Assembly (NCBI GenBank): GCA_001606155.1
Contig: LODT01000035.1
Location: 292,658 to 356,657, forward strand
Length of the DNA stretch: 64,000 bases
Source: Tieghemostelium lacteum
Lineage: Eukaryota; Evosea; Eumycetozoa; Dictyosteliales; Raperosteliaceae
Reading direction: 5' to 3'
Shown piece by piece: positions 1 through 12,162 of the stretch. The notes under the pieces are model-generated. The model was not told where the DNA came from, searched no databases, and worked only from the letters and a program-made list of their open reading frames with translations. Position numbers and translations under genes: made by a program. Each line of letters opens with the position of its first letter. Positions within the stretch are counted from its first letter, which is position 1.

Positions 1-2
1 TA

Positions 3-2063
3 CCAACTTTGAGAGAACTTTATCTGTCTAGTAACTGTATAAGTAGATTTCCGTCCACTAGTAATCTGAATAATCTCAGAAAGCTAATGTTGGATAACAA
101 CCGTATCAAGAGTATACCAGATGAGTGTCTAGAATCACTGGGTCAGTTACAGACACTAGACTTGTCATTTAATCAATTACAATCTCTACCTTCACAATCT
201 TTACCAAAACTAAAGAATCTCAAACAGTTAAATCTACAACACAACGAACTTACTGAATTGACAGGAACTCTAAAAGCACTGACTAAACTGCACAGTCTCT
301 CATTAGACTATAATCAGATTTCAGTTATACCCGAGAAGGTTATAGCTAATCTACAACGTCTGGCTAAACTCACACTATCAAACAATAGAATTAAATCATT
401 ACCCTATTCTATAAACTCACTATCACTACTAATTGAACTGAATTGCTCACACAACCAAATCGAATCACCACTTCCCGAATCAATATGTTTTTTGAAAAAT
501 TTAAAAAAACTAAACCTCAACAACAACAATTTAAATGCTTTACCAAAGAACATTGGATTTCTTACTAAATTACAAGATTTACAGATATTCAATAACCAAA
601 TTTCATCATTTCCCATCAGTTTTCTAAAGTGTAGAAATATCAGAGAAATTGGTATAGATGGTAATCCTCTACCTTCTTATTACCATCTAGGTGTCAAAGC
701 CATTAGATATCATCTCAAAAACCCTGATTGTGATTATCTCTATGACGAAGAACAACAAAGACATCTAATTGAAACCAGTGGAGAATATACAATAGATGGT
801 GACAATGAACTAACCTCACCAAGTTTAGAAAGCTCAACTAGTTCACCCTCTATATCCTCTACCACATCCTCCCCACCAATCCTCTCTCAACCACCTTCCT
901 TCTCCATGTTAGTTCTACAAAAACAAGACAGTTTCAACATGAAATTCACCTCAAATCCCAGAGCTTTTGCAGAAACTGATCTACAAAAACGTCAACAACA
1001 AAGAGAACAACAGCAACAACAGCAACAACAGCAACAGCAACAACAAGATAGTAGTAATAATAATAATCATAATAATAATAATCATAATCAGGCATTACAT
1101 AACAGTGGTAGTGGTGATAGTGTACCTTTACAATCACCACCTAGGATAAAGTATAAATGGGAGATTGATTATGATGAATTAGAAATTGGTGATTTAATAG
1201 GTCAAGGTGGGTTTAGTAAGGTATATCATGGGTATTGGAAAGGTAAAGAAGTTGCAATTAAACAACTGGAGTTACAATCTAATAAGACTCTAGATGATTT
1301 TCGTAGAGAAGTTGGAATCTTATCAAAACTTAAACCCAATGAGAATTTATTGTATTACTATGGTGCATGTAAACAACAAAACTATTGTTATATAGTTACT
1401 GAGTATCTTCCAAGAGGATCACTATATGATCTCATTCATGGAGAAGGTATGCAAGGTCTACTTAAACTAGATCTCAAGACCATCTTGGGATTTGCAATCA
1501 ATGTTGCATTGGGATGCTACCATCTCTCAACTTATGAACCACCAATATTTCACACTGATCTCAAATCTAAAAATCTACTAGTTACCAATAATCTCAAGAT
1601 TAAAATTGCTGATTTTGGGTTGGCTTCATTTGCCAAACGTAAAGATGCTCACGACCCAGATGCCAAAAGACTTGCATATGCTTTCTATGCTGCTCCTGAA
1701 ATTCTCAATTCCAAAGCATTTTCTGAGAAATCTGATGTGTAAGTAATATAACCACCTCATTCAACTCATTAGTTTAAAATATCTAACTAACATTGTATAT
1801 CATCTTTTAGATTCTCATTTGGTACTATTTTGTGGGAATTGATTACTAAAAAAATACCATTTAATGGAATGGATCCTTATGAAGTTAAGGATCTACTAAA
1901 ATCAGGTCGTCGTTTAGAGATACCATCTGATTGTCATGAAGTTTTTAAAAATACTATTAACGATTGTTGGAATCAGGTACCAGAAGAAAGACCAACATTT
2001 TTGAATATCTATCATCGCCTTGAGAATCTAATGAACTCACTTTGTAAAAAGAAACAGTTGTAA
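3..2063 (+). CDS. LRR-containing TKL-type protein kinase, 5' partial
   Basis: The open frame enters from the left edge, so the true start lies outside. Exons are 3..1738 and 1811..2063, with a 72-nt GTAAGT..TTTTAG intron inside the kinase activation segment. The first ~230 visible residues are leucine-rich repeats (LxxLxLxxNxI pattern). A Ser/Thr and poly-Gln/Asn linker follows, then a kinase domain from about residue 390. Visible motifs are the glycine loop GQGGFSKV, VAIK lysine, DFG and APE. The catalytic loop reads HTDLKSKN, so the usual HRD arginine is threonine while the catalytic Asp and Asn remain. The layout matches the LRR-plus-TKL kinases common in dictyostelids. It probably phosphorylates Ser/Thr; substrate and pathway cannot be read from the sequence. 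Confidence 0.9.
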
Positions 2064-2301
2064 TAAATAATAATAATGAAAATTATATAATATAATCAAA
2101 AAAGATGTATCAACTACAAAAACCTCTAAACTCTGTTTTGTTAATTCATTATCCAGTTTTTTGATTTTTTTTCTCAGCCCAGGATTCGTTAGAAATAAAA
2201 AAATAAGATTTTTTTCTTTAACTATTTTTTTTTTTTTTTCATATTCTATTTTTCATTTAGACCTTTTTTCAAAAGCTTTATTGTTATTAATAGTTTAGAA
2301 A

Positions 2302-3779
2302 ATGTCAGAATCCAAAATGTTTTGGCTTATCAGTGCCCCTAACCGTGAAGGTCAGGACATTTTTGAACAAGTAAATCAAAAAACAGCCAAAGAAAGCAAT
2401 TGTTCTGAAAACAAAAAATTTGCAGTATGTTATAGTGATTGTGAGACATTGACATTTATTTCAATGTTATTCCATAATCTCCAATGGAGTTTAATGGAAT
2501 AGTGTTTGAAATCTATTAGAAAAAACCATGAATATTTCAAATATTGACATATTTTTACCACAATGTCATAATATCAAACAATATATTTAGACCCCATCAT
2601 TAAGAGTTGGAACTTTAAATTCATTGATTGCATTGAATGATGATTTACATAGATTAGATACCTTTATGGAAAATACAGCAAAGAAATTAGCTAAACAATT
2701 AGGAGATCTTGCAGGTACTAAACCAAAAGACAAGAGTCTTTCAATTGATGGTTCACCAATTCAAAACTACCTCTCCTCATTTAAATGGGATGATGGAAAG
2801 TACAGTTTAAAACTAACTTTACAAGAAATTGTTGATAAATTAACAACTGTAAGAATCATCAAAACATTTATATTATTATTATAATTTTATATTATTTGAA
2901 ATTTTGGAAACTAATTATATACATGTATATAGTACACTACAAAAATTGATGAAGAATTAAAAACTAGAGCTGGTGAATATTCATCACTGTCATCATCTTT
3001 AGCTGCTGAAGAAAGAAAAACCAGTGGAAATCTTACAGTACGTTCAATTCAAGATTTAATCCCACCTGAAGTTTTAATCCAATCTGAATATATCACTACT
3101 GCATTTGTAGTAATTCCAAAGTAATTATCAAATACTCATGATTTTATTATAAAAATATCTAACTAACATTTCACAAATGCACACACAAATTACCCCCACC
3201 CACATTTTCATAAAATTATTATTATAAAATAGATCACAAGAAAAAGACTTTTTACAAGCCTATGAAACACTTTCAGAATATGTTGTTGCTAGATCAGCAA
3301 AGAGATTAGCAACAGATCCAGATTTTTTCCTATACAGTGTATTTTTATTTAAGAAGTATTATGATAACTTTAAACACAAGGTTAATGAAAAGAAATGGGT
3401 TATCAGAGAGTTCAAAGCTGATAATGCTGCAGACTTAAATAAATCATCACAAGAAACACAAAAACTCACAGAATCCAAAAAGAATTATAAAGCTTCATTC
3501 CAACGTTGGTGCAAAATCAGTTTCCCAGAGGCATTCACCTGTTGGATTCATCTCAAAGTCATTAGACTCTTTGTTGAGTCTGTACTCCGTTTTGGTATTC
3601 CTTTCAATTTCCAAGCCATTCTCATGAGACCACATAAACCCGATGACAAGAATCTCCGTGATATTTTATACAATCAATTCAAATATCTGGGAAGTGCTCA
3701 CATTTCTGGAAAGAATGAATTGGAAGAGGGTGAAAAGTTCTTCCCATATGTGTATATTCCAATTGACTGTGAAATGTAA
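2302..3779 (+). CDS. vatC: V-type proton ATPase subunit C
   Basis: Exons 2302..2424, 2591..2848, 2933..3120 and 3233..3779 join in frame to 371 residues, close to the usual length of the family. The N-terminus (MFWLISAPNRE) and the C-terminal block with RFGIPFNFQAIL and FFPYVYIPIDC are typical of V-ATPase C subunits. Subunit C belongs to the V1 sector, bridges the peripheral stalks and V0, and controls reversible assembly of the pump on endolysosomes and the contractile vacuole. The introns are short and A+T-rich with GTATGT, GTAAGA and GTAATT donors. The large final exon carries the most conserved part. The gene looks intact and ordinary. Confidence 0.95.
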
Positions 3780-4422
3780 CAATGTTACCAAATTTCATTG
3801 AAATATACACCTACCACCACCACAACCCCCTTTTTCAAGTAACTTTCTAAATTGTGTGTTTATTCAATTTCTCTCTTCTCTCTAAAAAACAGGAAAAATA
3901 AAAATAAAATAAAATCATCAACAACATCTATATAACACAAAACCAAATTTAATTTAACACCCCTAAACCACCTCATCATAAACTTCGACTCAAACATTTT
4001 TAGAAAACCAATTTCAATTTAATCACGAAATTTTTTAGATTAATTTTTTAAATTTATGATCTCACACTGGGCTGTTTTTGGTGATGACGACACCTACTAG
4101 GAAACCAAGAAAATTTTTTCCGCATAACTTTCCAATCATCTTTGCAGGTGTAATTTAAAATTTCAAACATTTTCTCAATTCAGATTCTCCAAACATTCTA
4201 TTCCATAAACACATTATAGTAGAATAGATTTTATTTATTTTTTATTTATTTTTATAAAAAAATTGATCAAAAAAAATACATTTCGATTGATTGATTTTTT
4301 TTTTTTTTTTTTAGTCATTTAGAAACCCAACCTCCACTCTCCCCTTTTTTATAAAATTTTTTAAATCCCAATTAAAGTTTTTTATGTAATTGTACTCATA
4401 GAGAGAAAGGGGTAATTCCAAA
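3780..4422. other. Intergenic stretch between vatC and the ankyrin gene
   Basis: No open frame of coding character was found. The stretch is A+T-rich with long A and T runs, especially near 4295-4312 just before the next gene, as in dictyostelid promoters. A less A+T-rich patch at 4060-4150 stands out, but I cannot assign it a function. Confidence 0.6.
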
Positions 4423-7400
4423 ATGAGTAGTAAAGCAGCAGCTTTAGAGAAATCATTTATTTCCAATGTTGGTGATCTGTTTAGATATTTTGATACATTG
4501 ACAATTCCAAAACTAAATAGAATACCAGATGGACAAGGTACATTACCGAAATCCAAATCCAATACCAATTTACTTAAAAACAATACATCTGCAACTCATG
4601 GAGCATGTTTTATATTTCAGGTACGTTATTGTTATAGAATTTAGAAACATGTCACTTTTGCCAAAAAGTGGGTTAAAAAAAACAAAGTTTTTTTGATTGA
4701 TTTTGATCTAGATTGGAGGGGTTTGGTGTGACAGATTTAGAGAATGTATTGGTGATTGCAATATTAATGTATTTGGTATATTATAATAGGATCAAATGTT
4801 ACCAGGATTGAATGCATTGTATCATTTAAAGAATGTGAAACAGTATTCAATTGCAGAGATATTCAGAGAGAGAATGGTTAAATCTAAAGATTTATTGACA
4901 GAAAGTCGTATTTCACATTATATGGGATTGATTACATTCTTTTTAAAGGCAATTGATTTTGTTCAATCAGAGAAAAGAAAACCATTGAGTGAATTGTGTC
5001 AACAGTTACTCAATCATTTTAATACTTATCTAGTAGATCCAGATTCTGTTATAGTTGGTTTGATACCCAGTGAAGATCTTCTCAATAAACTATTGAGAGA
5101 TTATGATTTTCTAAATTCACATTACCACTATGGAAGTAGTAGTAGTGGTAGTAGTGGAAACAGTAGTGGTAGCAGTACCAATGTAAATAAAGAAAAAGAT
5201 AAAGATAAAGACAGAGAGAAGGACAGAGATAGGGATAAAGATAAAGACAAGGATAAAGATGATCACCACCATCATGGAGAAGATGAAGAATCAATACATA
5301 GTTTTCAGTCAACTACTATATCAACAAGCAGAATATCACTTCTTACCAATATCATTAATTGGAGTGCACTGGATGATGTCAATCAAATTGCAAAATCAGT
5401 TAGAAGATATGCATCCATTCTCAGAGGTGTTGACAAGTTGAGAAAGGGTGATATCTTAATTGTAAAATTTAACCACTATGGAAACAAATCAAAAAAAACA
5501 TTTTCAATTGGTGGTTTCAAGAATTACCATTCAACAAGTACCAATCATATGAGTTTAGATTCACCTTCTATTACTAGTAGTAACACATCTGCAACTTCAG
5601 GTGCTCCACATAATACACATAATAGTATTAGTACTAATCAGATAAGTGGAGGTAGTGGGTCGACTGGTATATCAAATGTTGGTACGACTGGTAGTAAGAC
5701 TGTTGAAGAATACGTTGAGAGAAAGTTCCTAAATCATAAATCACAATTTGCCAGATACACAGGTGAGAGAGATGACTATAATATCAAAGTCTATTTCACC
5801 ACGGAAGAGACAGAGTCTATAGTAGTAGGTATAGAAGATATAATACCTCTGAATAGATACATTATAGATTCACTCAGAGAACCTAAACTCATTGAAAAGA
5901 TGATTCAACAACCAACTGAAAAGTTCTTTTCATCTATACTCGAAGAATCCAAACAACAGACTGTAAACTACCTGATTTCCAAAGGTGTGGATTTAGATTT
6001 TCTACACGAGAAATCAGATACACTGTCTATTCTCGATCTTGCCAATATCAAGAATATGAGAAATGTACTATACTCAATATACTCTGATCCAGAACACCCA
6101 TTCTACAAGGACCTAGAGAAACACATTAACGAACGTATCGATTTGTATCTGTCCAATCTAGATACACGTCTATTGTTTATGCCAAAATATGATAACACCA
6201 TTCAAGATCTCAAATGTGGTCACTATCTAACCATCTCTAAATCCAAAGTCAAGCAATATCTCGGTGAATTTGATTTGGCATTAGATCAACTGAGAATTGA
6301 AAAAAGGTCACTGATGAATGGTACCAAGAAAGAAGAAGTTACAGAATGGTGGCTAAAGAGAATTGAAACACGTTGTAATGATTTCCTAAAAGAACGTGGA
6401 TACAATTTCTCAGCTGTACCTGAAAACTATATAGAACAACCTCCAAATAACATGAAAGATGTTTTTTCAAATCTAATGTTAATTCAAAAGATTTTAGATC
6501 CCAATGAAACTGTCATTGAAATCATTACTGAAATTAAAGATAGTAAAGAAGGTTTAGTTACACCTTCTTCACCATCACATGAAACATCAACACAACCACA
6601 ACCAATTCAATCTCCATCATCAATCACAACAACACCAGAATTTATCAGCAGTAGCCCTAGTGCTTCTGAACCTATTCCTATTAAAAATTCACCAAAATCA
6701 ACAGCATCAACATCATCATCACCAATGGTCAATCTATCTTCTCAACCAAACTCATTTTCATCTGTAGAGTCATTTAACAATCTAAATGAAACAAATTCAG
6801 TTTCAAGTCTTACAAGTGCCAGTAATATTCTAAATACACCATCAAGTCAAAAGAGATCAAATAGTGAATCACCAAAATTAGTTAATAGTAATACTAATAT
6901 CTCTAATAGTACCAATAGTAGTAGTAACAATAACAACAATACTATCAATAACAACAACAATAATATTAATAATAGTAATAATACAAATGATCAAATGAAA
7001 CTAAGTATTAATGGTATATTGACATTATCAAATACTTTTATGAATTCACCAATGCAATTGATAAAAGGGTTGAAGGATGAAATCTATCCAGTAATTAATG
7101 ATTTTATTCTGAAGGCTAGAATTGTTCTCTGCGACCAATTTGATTTACCTCTAAAAGAGTTTTCAAATGAAAAAATTTTGAAATGCCTTCAAGAGAATAG
7201 AATGGATATGGACCAGAACGTAGCAATTTGGATTGAAGATATGTGTTCTGATTTAGTATATCTCTCTGAAATGCAAAGACTTGAGGATTCAAGAGCTAAT
7301 GAAAAGGTTTTGCATATTGTTCCTATCAGTGGTTTAGTAATGAATACCTTTGCAAGACTGGAAAATGAATTGAATACTGTTGTTGAACTCTGGGGTGACG

Positions 7401-8305
7401 ATTCTGAATCTGAAGATGAAAATATCTCAAATGGTAGTACTAGTACAACTGGTACTATAAAACCATTTACAATCATTAAAGTTATCAATAATGATGAAGA
7501 ACAAAAATCTATTTTACATTGTGCAGTTCAGCAAGAGTGCATCGAATCCGTTGAGAAAATTCTAGAGTCTTCCGATCAGAGTACTATTAACCAGAGCGAT
7601 GTTAGTGGTTGGACACCTCTCCATGCTGCATGTTGTTCTGGAAATGCTGATATTTGTAAATTGCTGCTGGCTGTAGATGATATAGATGTTACAAAGAGAA
7701 ATAAGGATGGTGCATCGGTTTTACATTATCTGGTAAGACATCCATTGACTGAGAAGAGAAAAGAAGTTATATTGTCAATTATAAGTAAGGGTTTGGATAT
7801 TAATTGTGGGTCTAGACATGGCGAGACTCCTCTTCACAGCTCGGCTTTTCGTGGTCATAATGATGTTGTAACTTTCTTATTGGAAAATGGATCTAATCCT
7901 AATGCTATTACAGCAGGTGGTGAGACTTCACTTCACTATGCAGTGACAGGTGGAAAGATTGAAGTGGTTACAACACTTCTCAAAGCAGGTGCCTATCCAA
8001 ACATATCCTCCAAAAGAGGTACCCCAATTGAATTGGCGAGAAACTATAAGTTGCATAATATAGTATCTCTGTTAGAATCTGTCAGTAGTGAGAACGATAT
8101 ATCAACCTACTGGAGAAAGAATTTTAAAACCACACAACAACAACAACATCTTCGTAATAACAATCTATACAGTACTGTAAATCCAAATACCATCAACACT
8201 CAAGATATTAAAAGAAATGTTAAAATTGAAATTGGTGGATCAAGAACTCAAACTCAATCAACAAGTTCAAGATCTCTCAATAATAATAATAATTTAAATA
8301 TATAA
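4423..8305 (+). CDS. Large protein with C-terminal ankyrin repeats
   Basis: Two exons (4423..4620 and 4790..8305) give 1235 residues. The C-terminal part, roughly residues 970-1165, has five or six ankyrin repeats, with clear units such as GWTPLHAACCSGNADICKLL and GETPLHSSAFRGHNDVVTFLL. A disordered Ser/Asn/Gln region precedes them (about 640-790). A charged Asp/Lys tract with His residues lies near 190-230. The N-terminal ~180 residues and the block around 340-620 look folded and helical, but I recognise no family there; no ArfGAP zinc motif is visible. It is probably a cytosolic scaffold. The start at 4423 is the only in-frame ATG that gives a long first exon before a canonical GTACGT donor. 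Confidence 0.8.
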
Positions 8306-8499
8306 TCATTCACACACCTAAAACACAAACTCCAACAGAAAATGAGAGCATCTCTCAAACTAAATTATTTATATTTTTCTTTATCAGATTTCAATAAAAA
8401 AATATATATATTTTTAATTAATTTCGTTTTTTGAACTTTACGACTTCATGAGGTGCCGATCAGTAATACTATTTTCACTCCAAATAACACAAATAATAA

Positions 8500-8865
8500 T
8501 CAAACTCAGAATTTAATTGGTATAAATGTCCAAATTTTATTTCTTCAGCTATTGTAGATCCAGTATGTATTTTCATTAAAATATGATTTTAGATTCTATA
8601 TTAACATTTCAAATTTAATTAGGATTTTTCAATTCTAATTGATACTCAACCAGCTTCAGATAAGGAAGAAGGTGCAATATGTGGATCACAATCATCAGAA
8701 AATGCAGAAGAAAACAAAAGTAAACTCACAAAAACTCAAATTGCAGGTATTATCATAGGTGCTGTTGGTTTCTTTATCGTAGCTGTTGTTGTAACAACTT
8801 ATTTCATTTACAAGAGACATAAAGATTTAGCATTTGCAAGAAAACTAAATACATTGGGTAAATAA
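8500..8865 (+). pseudogene. C-terminal relic of a single-pass membrane protein
   Basis: Two in-frame pieces splice cleanly: 8500..8562 and 8623..8865, with a GTATGT..TTAG intron at phase 0. The product has a short extracellular Cys-containing segment, one hydrophobic helix (GIIIGAVGFFIVAVVV), a basic stop-transfer region YKRH and a short cytoplasmic tail. A stop closes the frame just upstream (8497-8499). The preceding Asn-rich coding-like sequence (about 8460-8530) is in another frame, and no start codon or ectodomain remains. The layout resembles the C-termini of dictyostelid cell-surface receptors such as the TIG/Tgr type, but that link is a guess. It could also be the 3' end of a gene whose upstream exons I failed to see. 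Confidence 0.5.
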
Positions 8866-8969
8866 AAATAAAATATCTATTTATTTAATTTATTTGAACA
8901 ATTCCTTTTGATGTAATTTCATTAAAAATAATAAAAAATTTTTTTCATTCATATCTTAAAAAATCCAAA

Positions 8970-9372
8970 ATGTCTAAACATCGTAAGTATATAGTATATT
9001 GTATCGCAATGTAATTGGATATTAATAAGTTATTTAATTCATTTAAATATAGACCCAGATTTAATTATGTGTAAAAAGCAACCAGGTATTGCTATAGGAC
9101 GTTTATGTGATAAATGTGATGGTAAATGTGTCATTTGTGATTCATATGTGAAACCATTAACATTGGTTAGAGTTTGTGATGAATGTAATTATGGATCATT
9201 TCAAGGTAGATGTGTAATTTGTGGTGGTATTGGTATTTCAGATGCCTATTATTGTAAGGAATGCACAACACAAGAAAAGGATAGAGATGGATGTCCAAAG
9301 ATTGTAAATTTAGGTAGTTCAAAAACTGATCTTTTCTATGAGAGAAAGAAATATGGTTTCAAAAAAAGATAG
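8970..9372 (+). CDS. PHD finger-like splicing factor PHF5A / SF3b14b (Rds3)
   Basis: A 13-nt first exon (8970..8982, encoding MSKH plus one base) joins 9053..9372 to give 110 residues, exactly the family's usual length. The protein carries the series of CxxC pairs that bind three zincs, including [12 protein letters not shown] and CVICGG, and the invariant tail [23 protein letters not shown]5A is a subunit of the SF3b part of U2 snRNP and helps recognise the branch-point adenosine in the nucleus. The tiny first exon matters: calling the gene from the first long in-frame ATG (9067) would lose the conserved N-terminus. Conservation over the whole length leaves little doubt. Confidence 0.97.
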
Positions 9373-9660
9373 ATTGGATTGAATTATAGGTTAAATATCA
9401 CCACCACACAAATTAATGTTGCTATTCTATATAGTGATATTCGATATTCGAATGTACTCAAAAAGGAAATGAATTGGATATCTCTCAATATTTTATGTAA
9501 TCTAGAGTAGAGATTTAAACAAATAGAATATAGCAATCAAATGAATATGTGCATAAAAACACAATAAAATTAGGAATCTGTACAGTAAAATCCCCTTCAT
9601 AAAAGATTTATTTTTATATTTTGAAATAGGAAGGTATTGTATTTTATGAAATATAGGTTA

Positions 9661-12162
9661 TTATAGTTCACCTGAGATACCATTTAATTCTGGAATGCCC
9701 AAGGTTAAATTCATATTTTGGAGAGCTTGAGTTGAAGCACCTTTGAGGAGATTATCGAGTGTAGTAACTACAACTAAATGGTTACCATTGACAGCAAATC
9801 CACCAATGGTTACAGTATGTTTGTTCATGTTACTCTTAACCTCTGGAATACCATCTTTATCAATTTTAATCAAAGGTTCATTGGCATAGAACTTTTGGTA
9901 ACGGTCAATAATTTGTTCTTTGGTAATTGGGTTACGGAATTCCATCGAGATTGTCAATGTAATACCTTGGAAGAATTGTCCAACGTGTGGCATAAAGTAT
10001 ATTGGTACTTGTCCATTCAATTGATGACTGACTTCCAGTTCATGTGTATGTTGGACTAGTTTATAAGGTAAGATGTTATCAGAGAGTCTCTTTGGATCGT
10101 TTTTATCAGAGGGTTTAGAACCAGCACCACTGTAACCAGAGATACCAAAACAAGATGGAGGACATGCAAGATCATTGATAAATGGTTTAAGTGATAGATA
10201 CATACCAGTTGCATAACAACCTGGATTGGCAATGAACTTACTCTGTTTAATTTGCTCTCTATTAGTCTCTGGTGAACCATAGGTCCATTGAGGGTTAAAT
10301 CTATGATCAGAACTTAAATCTACAATAGATGGCATATCACCAGTATACGATGAAATGGTCTTTACATAAGGTTCAGAAACCTTATCTGGCAAGGCAAAGA
10401 ACCAACCATCAATATTATGATCTTTAGTGAAAAGGTCAATATTCTCTGGTTTGACATTTTCAAATAGCAAATTACTCTTGAGATTTGGGAATTCACTAGT
10501 AACAGGTTTACCAAAATTGGTGGAAGATGAAGCAATTGCCAACTCCATTTGAGGATTATTTCCAATTAATCTGACTAAATGTCCACCAGTGAAACCTCTG
10601 GCTCCAATAAGACCAACTCTATAACGATCTTTCTTATTGGTGGTGACAAATGATGATGAGGATTGTAGATTTTGGAAATAGTTACCAGCACCTAATGATC
10701 CAGGGTTCTTTAGATATTGATCAACTTTTGGTAAATCAATATTTGCCCAATAAATGTCACCATTGAATCCTGTTGATAGTTCTTTGAACCATGAATTTAA
10801 TATGGAATTTTTGGATTTCCAAATGAATGGTTCTGATTTTAAGAGTGAGGCAATGGCATCAGATTGTGGTTGTGATGGATCCAAAACTAAGAATTCCTCA
10901 ATTACATTTAATTGATTCTTATCGGATCTCGATAGAATTGCAGTAGTGTAATGACTGTTTACACAGAGTTTCATATTACCACTATCCAAATCTGATTTTA
11001 GTTGGTTATAGGAAACAGTTGGTTGAACTGTTGCTAAAAGTGCTTTGAATTTCAGTGTATCGAAACTTGGTGATTTGTTAGTTAGAATGACTTCACCTCT
11101 CTCCACTGTTGTACCAGATCCAGTTTTAGAAAATAGTTCTTTTTGTAAGAGTTCTGGGGAGGTTATAGTTATACTAGTTGTTGGTGGTAAACAGTCTAGA
11201 CATTTCTTAAATTCCTTTAACTTTAGTTTAGTTCCATGTTTAACCCAAGCTTGTTTCATTAGATTGTCATATTGTTCATCTAATTTGATATGTTGCATAA
11301 CTTTTCCATCACCATCTTTCATACCTGCTGTGGTATTAATGAAAAGGATTTTAAGTGGGTTAATTGCTTTTGCTAATTCCAATGCAGCAACATCAGCATT
11401 AATGTTTAAAACTTGACCGTACTCAGACATTGCCAATGAAGATATAACAGGAACATAGTCTGAAGAGATACAGCTAGCTAATGCATCAGTATGTATATCA
11501 GTAACATCACCTACAAAACCATAGAGATTAGTGTCACCTTTATCTAGACGAACAGCTTGAAATACACCTTGGTTAATAGGTCTGGCTTTGGTACCTGATG
11601 CTTCAAGAGCTTCTACAATCTTTAGGTTCTCTCTTAAAAAGACTCTTTGAGCAATTGCCAAGACCTCTGCAGTTGTGACTCTTAAACCTTCCACATATTC
11701 AGCAGGTACACCTTTACTTGCTAATTCTGCATTCAGTTGTGGGCCACCACCATGAACTACAATAGGAAACAAACCTATTCTCTTTAAGAAATTTATAGAA
11801 TTTATCAAATTATCGATATCTTCTATAACACCTCCACCAATTTTAACTAATACCAATTCCTTGTTATCCACTAATTTAATTGACTTTTTGTAAGAGTCTT
11901 TCGTCTCTGATGTTGGTGTAGATGTGTTACTTGATGAAAGTCTATTGAATTTCAAGTTGGATTGAACTATAGTGTTCTTGGTTAATGATGGTTTCTTATG
12001 AATAAATTCATTTAAGTTTTTAATCTCTTTATATAAATTATCACCGCTAAGAGTAGTAGTACTAAAATTTAATTTCTGAACATGAACATTTTTAAATGCA
12101 CTATTATTAATCCATGATTTGTTAATATGTTTTAAAAAGTTAATATTTCTTTGAATCAACAT
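9661..12162 (-). CDS. Bifunctional acetylglutamate kinase / N-acetyl-gamma-glutamyl-phosphate reductase, mitochondrial
   Basis: A single 833-residue exon. The first ~40 residues are rich in Lys/Arg, Ser and Asn with few acids, typical of a mitochondrial presequence. The acetylglutamate kinase domain follows (KIGGG near 108, HGGGP near 138). A middle segment (about 380-500) corresponds to the DUF619/NAT-like part of fungal Arg5,6. The C-terminal reductase has a Rossmann start GLIGARGFTGG near 520 and the catalytic cysteine in NPGCYATG near 647. It performs steps two and three of arginine synthesis. The kinase-reductase fusion is known from yeast and dictyostelids, where the precursor is cleaved in the matrix; cleavage here is inferred. 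The gene is convergent with PHF5A. Confidence 0.95.
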   Translation of the reverse strand: MLIQRNINFLKHINKSWINNSAFKNVHVQKLNFSTTTLSGDNLYKEIKNLNEFIHKKPSLTKNTIVQSNLKFNRLSSSNTSTPTSETKDSYKKSIKLVDNKELVLVKIGGGVIEDIDNLINSINFLKRIGLFPIVVHGGGPQLNAELASKGVPAEYVEGLRVTTAEVLAIAQRVFLRENLKIVEALEASGTKARPINQGVFQAVRLDKGDTNLYGFVGDVTDIHTDALASCISSDYVPVISSLAMSEYGQVLNINADVAALELAKAINPLKILFINTTAGMKDGDGKVMQHIKLDEQYDNLMKQAWVKHGTKLKLKEFKKCLDCLPPTTSITITSPELLQKELFSKTGSGTTVERGEVILTNKSPSFDTLKFKALLATVQPTVSYNQLKSDLDSGNMKLCVNSHYTTAILSRSDKNQLNVIEEFLVLDPSQPQSDAIASLLKSEPFIWKSKNSILNSWFKELSTGFNGDIYWANIDLPKVDQYLKNPGSLGAGNYFQNLQSSSSFVTTNKKDRYRVGLIGARGFTGGHLVRLIGNNPQMELAIASSSTNFGKPVTSEFPNLKSNLLFENVKPENIDLFTKDHNIDGWFFALPDKVSEPYVKTISSYTGDMPSIVDLSSDHRFNPQWTYGSPETNREQIKQSKFIANPGCYATGMYLSLKPFINDLACPPSCFGISGYSGAGSKPSDKNDPKRLSDNILPYKLVQHTHELEVSHQLNGQVPIYFMPHVGQFFQGITLTISMEFRNPITKEQIIDRYQKFYANEPLIKIDKDGIPEVKSNMNKHTVTIGGFAVNGNHLVVVTTLDNLLKGASTQALQNMNLTLGIPELNGISGEL

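Noticed and set aside
9421-9470. Short palindromic ATATTCGATATTCGAAT sequence between PHF5A and the arg gene
   Set aside because: Too short and A+T-rich to distinguish from chance or a shared 3' UTR.
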